A stretch of DNA of 64,000 bases from NCBI RefSeq assembly GCF_900162725.1, contig NZ_LT799418.1, forward strand, positions 1,267,315 to 1,331,314, written 5' to 3'. A program made the translations under genes and the position numbers. Below the pieces are notes generated by a model that worked only from the letters and a program-made list of their open reading frames with translations, ran no database searches and had not been told where the DNA came from. Of this stretch, positions 17,186 through 26,669 are shown piece by piece. The stretch's first letter is position 1, and each line of letters begins with the position of its first letter. This stretch comes from Parabacteroides sp. Marseille-P3160 (lineage in GTDB: Bacteria; Bacteroidota; Bacteroidia; Bacteroidales; Tannerellaceae).

Positions 17186-18505
17186 TTATAAATCTCCGGC
17201 AGCTTTTTTCAATCTGTAATAATTGAATAATATATTGATCCTTGCATTGGCAACTTGCAATTCTGCACTTAGCTTCGAATTACTGGCATCCAACATATCA
17301 GTTATCAAGGCCAAATCATTCAGATAGCGGTTGTTTACGGTATTGTAATTCTGTGTTGCCAGTTCAAGGCTTTTCATTTGTGTATCATATATGGTGAATG
17401 ACTCTATAAAACGGATATGAGCTGCTTTAACATCTGTCTGTATGTTCTCTTTGAGTAATAATTCACTTTCAATCGCTTTTTGAGTTGACAGTTTAGCCAA
17501 TTTCTCTTTTTTGTCCGATTTATAAATAGAAGCGAGGTTGAATTTTATTGACACGCCCATATACCAGTAGTTCATGTTTTTATTGATTGGAGGCACTTCT
17601 ATTATAATAGGCCCGTCAAAGTGGTTTGCGGCAAACAAGGCTACAGATGGCAGGCGTTCGGATTTTACCAATGTTTCACTCTTTTTCGATTGCTCTATCC
17701 CGATTTTGGCCTGCTGCAATGACGGTAAACTGTTTTCCGCAATATCCTGCCAGTCTGAATTGTTCTGCGCTGCCGGTAGGTTATCCAACAAGCTTGTATC
17801 TATTTCTATGATTGTTTCCGGAGGCAGATGTAATATTGTTACAAGTTGATTGTTGATAATAATTATACTATTTTCCACTTGAGTCAATGCCAATTCTAAT
17901 GACTTTAATTCTAACTCATAACGTGTAATGTCATTTTTCAGGGCTAAACCTTCGGCTTGTTTGGCTTTGATGTCGGATAATAATTTCTCAGTCTGCTCAA
18001 TATTCTTCAGATACACTTCCTTTTGGTTATAAAGCTTATACATTTCCAGATAATTACCGACCAATAAGAATCGGACATCCTGTCTGTTCTTTTCTTTATC
18101 CAACCGGGCCGACTGATATTGCAATTTGGCTATTTCTATACTACTTGATATTGCACCTCCAGCATAGATAACCTGCGAAGCTTCCAGTGCAAAATTATTT
18201 CCCCAATGTGGTATTGCCGCTTTCTGTCCGTTTGAGAAGTCACGATCTGCAATCCATCCATTTCCTAAAAAGCTTCCTGATAATGAGGCGTCTATGGCCG
18301 GCAGTTTTGCATTCCGGGCTACTTTGACCGCTTGCTCCGCTTCTTTTTCTGCCATATCGGAAACATGTATGTTGCGGCTATTCGATTCTGCCATATCGAA
18401 CATATTTTCAATATTCATTTTTCTAACTTGCGGACTTTGCCCCCATGACATAATCGGGCTAACCACCAAGGAGGTGATAACCATAATATTCTTTATTATT
18501 CTCAT
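17186..18505 (-). CDS. TolC-family outer-membrane efflux channel
   Basis: 439 aa with a signal peptide (about 1-23, ending SWGQ). Two long coiled-coil regions duplicate the TolC repeat (NRQDVRFLLVGNYLEMYKLY and ENIQTDVKAAHIRFIESF). The segment ASQVIYAGGAISSSIEIAK is a typical TolC strand-helix junction. First gene of the efflux operon, with promoter-side sequence shared with the divergent AraC gene. No close consensus promoter is seen; GACCTTTG (minus strand) is the best -7 candidate. Confidence 0.93.
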   Translation of the reverse strand: MRIIKNIMVITSLVVSPIMSWGQSPQVRKMNIENMFDMAESNSRNIHVSDMAEKEAEQAVKVARNAKLPAIDASLSGSFLGNGWIADRDFSNGQKAAIPHWGNNFALEASQVIYAGGAISSSIEIAKLQYQSARLDKEKNRQDVRFLLVGNYLEMYKLYNQKEVYLKNIEQTEKLLSDIKAKQAEGLALKNDITRYELELKSLELALTQVENSIIIINNQLVTILHLPPETIIEIDTSLLDNLPAAQNNSDWQDIAENSLPSLQQAKIGIEQSKKSETLVKSERLPSVALFAANHFDGPIIIEVPPINKNMNYWYMGVSIKFNLASIYKSDKKEKLAKLSTQKAIESELLLKENIQTDVKAAHIRFIESFTIYDTQMKSLELATQNYNTVNNRYLNDLALITDMLDASNSKLSAELQVANARINILFNYYRLKKAAGDL

Positions 18506-18560
18506 TTGTATATTGATACTTTAACGCATCCTTGAAATGCAGGTGCAAAGGTCGTGAAAT

Positions 18561-18576
18561 CTACCTTTCAGGATAG
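18561..18576. promoter_or_regulatory. Imperfect dyad between efflux operon and AraC gene
   Basis: CTACCTTTCAGGATAG has 6 of 8 base pairs in symmetric positions and lies midway between the divergent starts. It could be an operator for the AraC-type regulator. Weak evidence by itself. Confidence 0.25.
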
Positions 18577-18595
18577 AATTCTAAAATACACAAAA

Positions 18596-18625
18596 TTGGT
18601 TTAATTTGAATGTTTTGTACTTTTG
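18596..18625 (+). promoter_or_regulatory. Consensus promoter of the AraC regulator gene
   Basis: TTG (18596-18598), a 19-base spacer and TACTTTTG (18618-18625): an exact TTG-N19-TAnnTTTG. It lies 24 bases before ATG 18650. The last three bases are an in-frame TTG that could be mistaken for a start codon. Confidence 0.8.
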
Positions 18626-18649
18626 CCGAAGAGTAATATAAATAATAAA

Positions 18650-19573
18650 ATGGCAGACAAAGTTTACATAAAAAATATTAGAGAAATATTCTCCAATAAT
18701 ACTACAATCGGCAATGTGAGGGATGAAATTACATGCATAGTCCTGGATAATAATGCTATTGATTCACTATTCTTACATCCGGCATATTTGAATGCCTTTG
18801 TTGCAATATTGGTTTTATCCGGAACAGGTATTGTAAATATCAATTATAAAAACTATTCGATTCAGGCTGAAATAATTATACTTTTAACTGTATCCCATTT
18901 ATTTCATTTCAAGGATTGCAGCCCCGATTTTCAATGTAGGTGTTTGCTGGTGAGTAAGGACTTTATGGAAGAGATGGATGCTACGGATATGATATACAGG
19001 CGAATAAAATATGGAGCCAGATTATATAATCATCCGGTTCTGGAACTTAACGATCCTGATACTTTCTTATTGAATGAAAGAATAAAAGCGGTAGATAAAG
19101 CAATTGACAATGAGGATCATTACTTCCATAAGTATATGATACTGAATAATCTGTTTGCTTTTTACCTTGATTTAAGCAATATCATAGAACATAAATCAAA
19201 TGATTCTTATAACGATGCGAATTTATCCCATTATGAGAATATTATCAAATCTTTCATTGAATTACTGGTTTCTAATTATAGGAAAGAACATAAGGTTGAT
19301 TTTTATTCTTCCCTGCTAAATATCACTCCACACTATTTAACATTGATTGTAAAACGTATAACAGGTCAAACCGTCACTGATTTTATTTTTGAAATGCTGT
19401 ATAGTGATGCCCGCAGCCTATTGATGCATTCCAGATTATCAATACAAGAAATAGCTTCTTTGCTTAATTTTTCAGATCAATCTTCCTTTGGCAAGTTTTT
19501 TAAGCGAAAAGCAGGAATTTCTCCAATAGATTTTAGAGGGAGAGATAGGAAGCCTTTAACGAGCAAAATTTAA
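18650..19573 (+). CDS. AraC-family transcriptional regulator
   Basis: 307 aa from ATG 18650; the longer frame starts at a TTG inside the -7 box and is rejected. The N-terminal part (about 1-190) is a cupin-like sensory domain without a recognised ligand signature. The C-terminal double helix-turn-helix (about 205-300) holds SSLLNITPHYLTLIVKRITG and LSIQEIASLLNFSDQSSFGKF, followed by the typical GISPIDFR ending. Divergent from the TolC-HlyD-MFS operon, so it probably controls efflux expression in response to a compound. Confidence 0.92.
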   Translation: MADKVYIKNIREIFSNNTTIGNVRDEITCIVLDNNAIDSLFLHPAYLNAFVAILVLSGTGIVNINYKNYSIQAEIIILLTVSHLFHFKDCSPDFQCRCLLVSKDFMEEMDATDMIYRRIKYGARLYNHPVLELNDPDTFLLNERIKAVDKAIDNEDHYFHKYMILNNLFAFYLDLSNIIEHKSNDSYNDANLSHYENIIKSFIELLVSNYRKEHKVDFYSSLLNITPHYLTLIVKRITGQTVTDFIFEMLYSDARSLLMHSRLSIQEIASLLNFSDQSSFGKFFKRKAGISPIDFRGRDRKPLTSKI

Positions 19574-19773
19574 ACAGGCTTTTAGCAGTTAAACCGGCGT
19601 TTTTCGTCCTGTTTTATCGCGAAAACGCGTTTCCTGTATTGTAAATATTTGTAAAATAGAACTTTATTTAATAATTCAGTATAAATTTTTATTATTAATC
19701 ACAATGTAATTTTAGAGTAACATTTCCTTAACATAAAGTCTTTTATTTTGTCTTTGTTTTTAAAAAGGGCAAA

Positions 19774-21732
19774 ATGAAGGCTAAGTTTACATTTTTCAGA
19801 TCAAAATTATTAAATATACTTCTGTTTTCTTCTCTTGTTTTATTGAGTTGCAGTTCAAAAGAAGGACCAGAGAATATAACAGAACCTTTTGTTAAAGAGG
19901 TTTCCATCCTTTCCGAAATAAATACTCCGGCTAATGGAAGGATTACTATTTCGGCTAAAGGATTTAAAACAGATGATAAGATAATATTAGAATCGGTTAG
20001 TGATGCCGGTAAACTTTCTATTGCAGATATAGATTCCATATCGGATAACTCGGGATCTTTTATTTTGCCTGATGAGATTGTTTCCGGAACTTATAACCTG
20101 ATTCTTGTTCGGAATAAGGAAAATTTCCGGCTGGGATCGACCAGGATAAACATTACCATTCAAACCGAAATTCCCGATTTAGAGGGGATGACCATAAAAG
20201 GAATCGTCCATAATGACGGAAAAGGCATACCCGGGGTGGTCGTTTCGGATGGATATGAAGTAACAATTACAAATGAGAAAGGGATTTACTATCTTCCGTC
20301 GGCTAAAAAGAACGGATATGTCTTCATCTCTATTCCCGGGAACTATGAAGTAAATACAAATGGGAATTTGCCCTTATTTTACCAAAAGCTGGTTGGAGGT
20401 TCTTCGACGGAACGTAAAGATTTCGGCCTTATTCCCGTAAATAATAAAAAGCATATTTTGATTGTTGCTGCAGATTGGCATCTGGCGAACAGAAACGATG
20501 ATTTGTTACAGTTCAACAGCGGCTTTATTCCGGATGTGAATGCTACCATTAGTAAATATTCCGATGCGGGAGTAAAAGTTTATGGAATTCCCCTTGGCGA
20601 TATGACTTGGGATAATTATTGGTATTCGAACAATTTTGCCCTTAATGAATATATCCGCGAAATGGACAGGATAAAATGTTCCATGTTCCATGTGATGGGA
20701 AATCATGATAATGATCCGTATATTCAAGGAGATGTCGAGGCGGAAAAGGCTTACAGGGACATTATCGGACCGACTTATTATTCCTTCAATTTAGGAGAGA
20801 TACATTATGTTGTCCTGGATAATATAGAATACATTAATTCCGGAGGCGCTTTGGCTGTTATAGGCCAACGGAACTATAATGATATCATTACTTCGGTCCA
20901 AATGGAATGGCTGAAGAAAGACCTGGCAACCGTCAAGGATAAAAATACTCCCGTTATCATCGCGATGCATGCGCCGCTCTTCAGTAATCCCATACTGGTT
21001 GGCAATGAACAAAGTTCTGCTCTCTCCTTAAATAACGGGAAGCAGTTTTTGGAAGCGGTGAAGGATTTTTCAAAAATCTATGTCATGAGCGGGCATATCC
21101 ATATAAATTATAGCATAGAATCGGGGAATGTGGTAGAACAGAATATAGGCGCTGTTTGCGCCACATGGTGGTGGACCGGTAAAAGCGGTTATTCCGGAAA
21201 CCAGATTTGTAAAGATGGAACTCCCGGCGGCTATGGAATCTGGGAAATCGACGGGAAAGAGGTTAAATGGTATTATAAAAGCATCGGTAGTGAAAAGGAT
21301 TATCAGTTCAGAACCTATGACTTGAATACTATACATATTACGAGTAAGGAATATGCCCCGAATTCTACCGAGGAGGCATTGGCAAAATATGCAGGAGATT
21401 ATTCCGCTCCGAATAAAGGCAATGAAGTTCTTATTAATGTATGGGGATATGGGCCCGGGTGGTCTATTGAAGTGAAAGAAGGAGATAAGGAGCTTCTTGT
21501 TGAACGGGTCTCTAAACCGGATCCCCTTCATATCATATCCTATGAGGCTAAGCGCTTGAACGTAGGAGCCGAGCCGACAAGCTCGTTTATTACGTCAGAA
21601 ACCGCGCATATGTTTTTAACCAAAGCTTCCAGTGCGACTTCTACTCTTAAAATCATAGTAAAGGATCGCTTCGGGAATACATATTCTGAAACGATGGAAC
21701 GACCGAAAGCATTTAATTATTCAATGAAATAA
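19774..21732 (+). CDS. Calcineurin-like metallophosphoesterase lipoprotein
   Basis: 652-aa surface or periplasmic lipoprotein (lipobox LVLLSC). N-terminal beta domains include a metallophosphoesterase N-terminal-type segment (TIKGIVHNDGKGIPGVVVSDG). The metal-binding core starts at ADWH (D234, H236), then GDMTWDN, GNHDND (N310-H311), MHAPLF and SGHIHIN, the full two-metal set. A C-terminal beta domain follows (TYDLNTIHITSKEYAPN to the end). It is 24 bp upstream of a SusC gene, so it probably removes or splits a phosphate ester on the imported ligand. Exact substrate unknown. Confidence 0.9.
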   Translation: MKAKFTFFRSKLLNILLFSSLVLLSCSSKEGPENITEPFVKEVSILSEINTPANGRITISAKGFKTDDKIILESVSDAGKLSIADIDSISDNSGSFILPDEIVSGTYNLILVRNKENFRLGSTRINITIQTEIPDLEGMTIKGIVHNDGKGIPGVVVSDGYEVTITNEKGIYYLPSAKKNGYVFISIPGNYEVNTNGNLPLFYQKLVGGSSTERKDFGLIPVNNKKHILIVAADWHLANRNDDLLQFNSGFIPDVNATISKYSDAGVKVYGIPLGDMTWDNYWYSNNFALNEYIREMDRIKCSMFHVMGNHDNDPYIQGDVEAEKAYRDIIGPTYYSFNLGEIHYVVLDNIEYINSGGALAVIGQRNYNDIITSVQMEWLKKDLATVKDKNTPVIIAMHAPLFSNPILVGNEQSSALSLNNGKQFLEAVKDFSKIYVMSGHIHINYSIESGNVVEQNIGAVCATWWWTGKSGYSGNQICKDGTPGGYGIWEIDGKEVKWYYKSIGSEKDYQFRTYDLNTIHITSKEYAPNSTEEALAKYAGDYSAPNKGNEVLINVWGYGPGWSIEVKEGDKELLVERVSKPDPLHIISYEAKRLNVGAEPTSSFITSETAHMFLTKASSATSTLKIIVKDRFGNTYSETMERPKAFNYSMK

Positions 21733-21756
21733 GTTTATAAATAACAGTTAATTAAA

Positions 21757-24700
21757 ATGAGATTAAAAACAGCTTTTAAGGCATTGCTTATTGTAGGGTT
21801 ATTCTTGGGCTCAACGCTACATATTATGGCACAAACCAAAGTGGTAAGAGGTACCGTTTTTGAGGCAGACGGGAAAACGCCGTTGACAGGAACGAATATT
21901 TCTGTAAAAGGGACTTCCTTAAGAGCTATTTCCGATCTTGACGGTCGGTATAGCATTGAGGTCTCGGGAGAAAAGCCGGTATTGGTTTTTCAGTTTTTAC
22001 AATATCTTGACCAGGAAATTCCCGTAGGGCCCAAATCCGAAATAAATGTTATAATGAAAGAAGACCCGGTGCTTCTGGAAGAAGTTGTGGTCACCGCATT
22101 GGGGTTGACACGCCAGGAAAAGTCTCTCGGGTATTCGGTAAGCAAACTTGATAACGATGATCTCACCCAATCCGTATCGAACAACTGGCTTAACGGAATG
22201 GCGGGGAAAGTGGCTGGTATTACGATGAATGGGGCGAGTACCGGACCTATAAATTCTTTACGTGTAACGCTGAGAGGCGATAAGTCGCTTAATTATGGAA
22301 AGAATGAAGCGCTTTTTGTTGTGGATGGAATTCCGGTAAGATCAGGAACAACAGCAACTTCTTCAAGTAGTAGCTATACAAATTCAGGCTCGGATTTTCC
22401 GGTAGACTATGGTAACGGGGCAAGCGATATCAATCCGGACGATATCGAAACGGTGAGCGTATTGAAAGGCCCGGCCGCGACGGCTTTGTACGGATCACGT
22501 GCAGCCAATGGCGTTATACTGATCACGACTAAATCGGGACGTAAAAACAAGGGCGTTGGCGTCACGGTTAATTCCTCTGTTGTACTTGAGAAAGCGGGAT
22601 ATTGGCCCGATTTTCAGACGGAATATGGTTCTGGAGCCGATATGGGGCTTAATGAATACAACTTCTGGACATTAAATCCGGATATTGTAGGATCAAATGA
22701 TTATCCTCCCCGGAATCTATCAAGGTATGCCTGGGGAGAAAAGTTCGATCCGAATAAGCTTCGTTACCAATATGCCGGAAAGAACTGGGAAACCGGTGAA
22801 ATTAAGCGCACTCCTTTTGTTTATCAGGATGATTGGTTTACAGGAGTTTTCAGAACGGGGGTTACTTACAATAACGGCATTTCAATTTCCGGAAGCAATG
22901 GCCAGGGAACGAACGTCCGTTTCTCAATAAATGATACAAGGAATGAATGGATTTTACCTAATACGGGTTTCACCAAGCAATCGTTGTCTTTTGCATTGGA
23001 AGCGCCTGTGAACAAATATATAAAGTTTAATACGAAGATCAATTATTATAAGACGGACAGTGAAAATATGCCGATGGCAGGTTATCATCAGACAACCGTT
23101 ATGTATGACCTTATGTGGGGATACAACTCAAACTCCATGAATGATTGGAAGAGCGAGTATTTCGGAGGACGATTCAATGCTACGAACCGGAATGCGACGA
23201 TCTCTGAAAACGGAAATAGCTTGGTGTTTGCCGGAACGGGTTCATATAACCCATACCGTGTTTTGTATGAAGAATTAAACAGTACGGATAAGGATCGCGT
23301 GTTCGGAAATGCGGGATTTTCGATTGATTTATCTCCGGTAACCAAAGGGCTTACTTTGGATATAAAAACCGGTATGGATATGGGGGTAGAATTCAGAACC
23401 CAGCGTAAACCCAAAATGACATTCGGTTGGGAAAATGGTTTCTACAGAGAGCAAACGCTTGTTAATTACGAATTTAATTCCGACTTTTTACTAAAGTACC
23501 AAAAAGACTTTGTAGACAATCGGTTATCATCCACCGTTGCATTTGGAGGGAATAATATGACCTATAAATATAATACAAACAAAATACAACTGAATGAGTT
23601 GGATATCGATGGCGTTTACAACACATCCAATGTTCCTACAGGGGTGAATCCGATACCGACCAATTACAGAAGTGAAAAAGTGATAAACAGTCTTTATGGA
23701 TTCTGGTCTCTCGGATGGGATAATACATACTTTCTTGATGTCACCGGGCGGAATGACTGGTCCAGTACGTTGTCAAGAGGTAATTGGAGCTATTTTTATC
23801 CTTCGGTCGCGGGAAGTGTCTTACTTAACGAATTATTAGATTTCCAATCGAATCTTCCTGCGGTGAACTTTGCAAAACTACGTCTATCATGGGCAAATGT
23901 GGGAAGTGATACGGATCCTTATTCCCTGGATCAATATTACTCGACTTCTTCCATCAGCGGAGGACATACATTGCCTAATGACATACCTAATCCCTTGATA
24001 AAACCTGAAAATGTAGAGAGTTGGGAATTAGGTTTGGATACAAGATTTCTTAATAATAGATTAGGGCTGGATGTGGCTTTATATAATGCTTCGGCAACCA
24101 ACCAGATCGTGTCGGTAGATATCGATCCGATCGTAGGGGCTTCTTCCATGAAGATCAATGCAGGAGAAATTAATAACAAAGGAATTGAGATCGCTTTATC
24201 GGCAACTCCAGTAAAGACAAGGGATATTACCTGGAATGTAAACGTAAACTGGTCGAAAAATATAAATAAGCTTGTTAGCCTGCAAGACGGCTGGGATCCT
24301 TCCATCCCTTTGGAAACGGATATGGGAACGACCATCGGGGGAAGGCTTCATGTTTATTCCTATGTGGGAGAGGAAATGCACAAACTTTACGGATTCGGAC
24401 TTAAAAGAGCTCCGGAGGGTTCGTCTTATACAGATGAAAATGGAAATAAAGTAGATGTTTCCGGGAAAGTCATACTGAATGCAACCACCGGGTTACCTTC
24501 AATGACGGCAGAACCGGATGTCTTTCTGGGGAATGTAAACCCTGAATGGAAAGGAGGATTCAGCACCGATTTCAGATATAAAAACGTTTCGTTAAGTATG
24601 TTCTTTTCTTATCAATGGGGAGGTCACCGGTTTTCAGTGACAAATGGTATTCTGTCATATCAGGGAAAACTGAAGAATTCCTTGGAGGGACGTTATGATG

Positions 24701-25083
24701 GGATTGTAGTGGACGGAGTCAATGAAATCTCGGAAGGCGTTTATCAGAAAAACAATGTGGTCACGGATAATATATATACCTATTACCAGGCTCTTGCTTT
24801 GGATAGATACAATGGGGAAGCCCACACATTCAACACTTCGTTTCTGAAGATGAAAGAGGTGAGGTTATCTTATAGTCTATCAGATAAATTATGCCGGAAA
24901 ACAGGATTCCTTCAAGGAGGCAGCCTTTCTTTATTTGCAACGAACCTGTTCTCTTGGGACAACTGGCCTCAGTTTGATCCTGAAGGCGGTATGATGACCG
25001 GAACGAATGTATTTAACGGTATTGAAGCGGGTTCTTATCCTATGACCAGAACCTTCGGTGTGAATCTAAAATTAGCATTTTAA
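21757..25083 (+). CDS. SusC/RagA-type TonB-dependent transporter
   Basis: 1108-aa outer-membrane importer. Signal peptide (about 1-25), then directly the carboxypeptidase-like regulatory domain (VVRGTVFEADGKTPLTGTN). LLEEVVVTALG follows, then the plug (GMAGKVAGITMNG, SVLKGPAATALYGSRAANG) and the beta-barrel ending in GVNLKLAF. It has no STN domain, unlike the SusC at 8229-11672, so it is not an ECF-sigma sensor. The plug and barrel resemble the other SusC closely in motifs (SLYGFW, VTGRNDWSSTL), which points to paralogous subgroups. SusD follows 17 bp downstream. Confidence 0.96.
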   Translation: MRLKTAFKALLIVGLFLGSTLHIMAQTKVVRGTVFEADGKTPLTGTNISVKGTSLRAISDLDGRYSIEVSGEKPVLVFQFLQYLDQEIPVGPKSEINVIMKEDPVLLEEVVVTALGLTRQEKSLGYSVSKLDNDDLTQSVSNNWLNGMAGKVAGITMNGASTGPINSLRVTLRGDKSLNYGKNEALFVVDGIPVRSGTTATSSSSSYTNSGSDFPVDYGNGASDINPDDIETVSVLKGPAATALYGSRAANGVILITTKSGRKNKGVGVTVNSSVVLEKAGYWPDFQTEYGSGADMGLNEYNFWTLNPDIVGSNDYPPRNLSRYAWGEKFDPNKLRYQYAGKNWETGEIKRTPFVYQDDWFTGVFRTGVTYNNGISISGSNGQGTNVRFSINDTRNEWILPNTGFTKQSLSFALEAPVNKYIKFNTKINYYKTDSENMPMAGYHQTTVMYDLMWGYNSNSMNDWKSEYFGGRFNATNRNATISENGNSLVFAGTGSYNPYRVLYEELNSTDKDRVFGNAGFSIDLSPVTKGLTLDIKTGMDMGVEFRTQRKPKMTFGWENGFYREQTLVNYEFNSDFLLKYQKDFVDNRLSSTVAFGGNNMTYKYNTNKIQLNELDIDGVYNTSNVPTGVNPIPTNYRSEKVINSLYGFWSLGWDNTYFLDVTGRNDWSSTLSRGNWSYFYPSVAGSVLLNELLDFQSNLPAVNFAKLRLSWANVGSDTDPYSLDQYYSTSSISGGHTLPNDIPNPLIKPENVESWELGLDTRFLNNRLGLDVALYNASATNQIVSVDIDPIVGASSMKINAGEINNKGIEIALSATPVKTRDITWNVNVNWSKNINKLVSLQDGWDPSIPLETDMGTTIGGRLHVYSYVGEEMHKLYGFGLKRAPEGSSYTDENGNKVDVSGKVILNATTGLPSMTAEPDVFLGNVNPEWKGGFSTDFRYKNVSLSMFFSYQWGGHRFSVTNGILSYQGKLKNSLEGRYDGIVVDGVNEISEGVYQKNNVVTDNIYTYYQALALDRYNGEAHTFNTSFLKMKEVRLSYSLSDKLCRKTGFLQGGSLSLFATNLFSWDNWPQFDPEGGMMTGTNVFNGIEAGSYPMTRTFGVNLKLAF

Positions 25084-25100
25084 TAGAAAATACATAAGAG

Positions 25101-26669
25101 ATGAACAAGTATAAATATATCCTGATGGGTTTGGTTATAGGTTTATTAAGTTCTTGTACCTATGATTTCGAAGAGATAAATACGAACCCCAATAAACCGA
25201 CGGTCGGAATGGTTAAGGCATCCAATATGTTCGAACCTATCTTATATAATTCGGCAAACCAATGGTTGCAACGTACCTGGTATTACAATAATGAGCTGAT
25301 CCAATTTACCGCTTTCACCGGCGGAGTGACCCGCAGGGAACACCAGTATTTTTTGGAAGATTCCCGTGACTGGTACGGATTCTGGAACCATTATGCCACC
25401 TACGGTAAAAACACGAACCATATGTATCAATTGGCGCAAAAGGATGGGGATAAGTCGTTGGAAGCGATCGCCCTTACCTTCAAGGTCTTGTTTTTTTCCA
25501 ATATGACCGATATGTTCGGAAGCGTTCCTTATGAAGAGGCTTTTACCGGTGTGGATGCAGACGGAACGATTACTCCTAAGTTTAACAGCCAACAGGAGGT
25601 CTATCGGTTTATGTTTGAGGATTTGGAGAAAGCGAATGAGATTTATGCGACTAATCCGGTCTTTGAGATCCCGACAATGGACGGGATGTACGGAGGAGAT
25701 ATGACGGCATGGCGCAAGTTTAATAATTCTTTATACCTGAGGCTTCTTTGCCGGGTCAGCGGCCGTCCGGAGATGGAATCCGGTAAAAAGATTGCAGAGA
25801 TCCTCGGCAATCCCGGCAAGTATCCTGTTTTTACTTCGAATGCCGACAATGCGACCGTCAAGTTTTCAGGAAATGATCCTTATATCAGCAATTTCGGAAT
25901 CACATCCGAAAGTGAATTCACATCCAGCGGAAGAAAGCTGACAAGACAACTTATCGGCATGACTGTCCAGACAGATGTGAATGGCAATCAAATCTATGAG
26001 GATCCGAGATTGAAGATCATAGGGAAGAAAAACAATATCAAAGAAGTCAATCCGAATGACATTTGGATCGGAACCAAGTCCGGATGTACGGACCAGGAAC
26101 GAAGCACTGTGGATAGAGGAACCTCCTGGCTTAACTTTAAAGTCTTTTGCCGGAGAGATGCCCCGGCTATTTACATGGATTATGCGGAAATCCAATTCAT
26201 CTTCGCCGAAGCGGCTTTGAAGGGATCTATCAGCGGCGGGGAAGCGAAGGCTAAACAGTATTATGAAGCAGGCGTAAAGGCGTCTATGGAAAAGTGGTCC
26301 GAGCAAGGCGCTTATTCCGTTCCTGCGGCAACTATCACGGCTACAGATATCGATACTTACCTTCAATCTCCTCTCGGTTCCTGGGATTCGGCATCGAATA
26401 AAGAAGAATTCCTGGGAAATCAGAAGTACCTGGCGCTTTTCTGGATCGGAATGGAGGCTTACCATGAATATCGCCGTACGGGTTATCCGGTGTTAACCAT
26501 CGGGGAAGGGGCGGTTTATAACGATCGGGTACTTCCGACTCGGTTTGCTTATCCAAGCGTTACCATGTCTACCAACGGGGCAAACGCAAAAATCGCCTTG
26601 GAACAAATGGGAGGGGAAAACAATATGAAAACTCCCGTATGGTGGAGCAAGCAAGCGATTAATAAATGA
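25101..26669 (+). CDS. SusD/RagB-type lipoprotein (SusD-like_2 type)
   Basis: 522-aa ligand-binding lipoprotein partner of the SusC before it. Lipobox LLSSC (Cys about 19), then TYDFEEINTNPNKPT, the classical start of this subgroup. TPR-like helices carry EAIALTFKVLFFSNMTDMFG and RKFNNSLYLRLLCRVSGRPE. The C-terminal part has LALFWIGMEAYHEYRRTGYP. The stop codon overlaps the next start (ATGA at 26666-26669), which suggests translational coupling. Confidence 0.95.
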   Translation: MNKYKYILMGLVIGLLSSCTYDFEEINTNPNKPTVGMVKASNMFEPILYNSANQWLQRTWYYNNELIQFTAFTGGVTRREHQYFLEDSRDWYGFWNHYATYGKNTNHMYQLAQKDGDKSLEAIALTFKVLFFSNMTDMFGSVPYEEAFTGVDADGTITPKFNSQQEVYRFMFEDLEKANEIYATNPVFEIPTMDGMYGGDMTAWRKFNNSLYLRLLCRVSGRPEMESGKKIAEILGNPGKYPVFTSNADNATVKFSGNDPYISNFGITSESEFTSSGRKLTRQLIGMTVQTDVNGNQIYEDPRLKIIGKKNNIKEVNPNDIWIGTKSGCTDQERSTVDRGTSWLNFKVFCRRDAPAIYMDYAEIQFIFAEAALKGSISGGEAKAKQYYEAGVKASMEKWSEQGAYSVPAATITATDIDTYLQSPLGSWDSASNKEEFLGNQKYLALFWIGMEAYHEYRRTGYPVLTIGEGAVYNDRVLPTRFAYPSVTMSTNGANAKIALEQMGGENNMKTPVWWSKQAINK

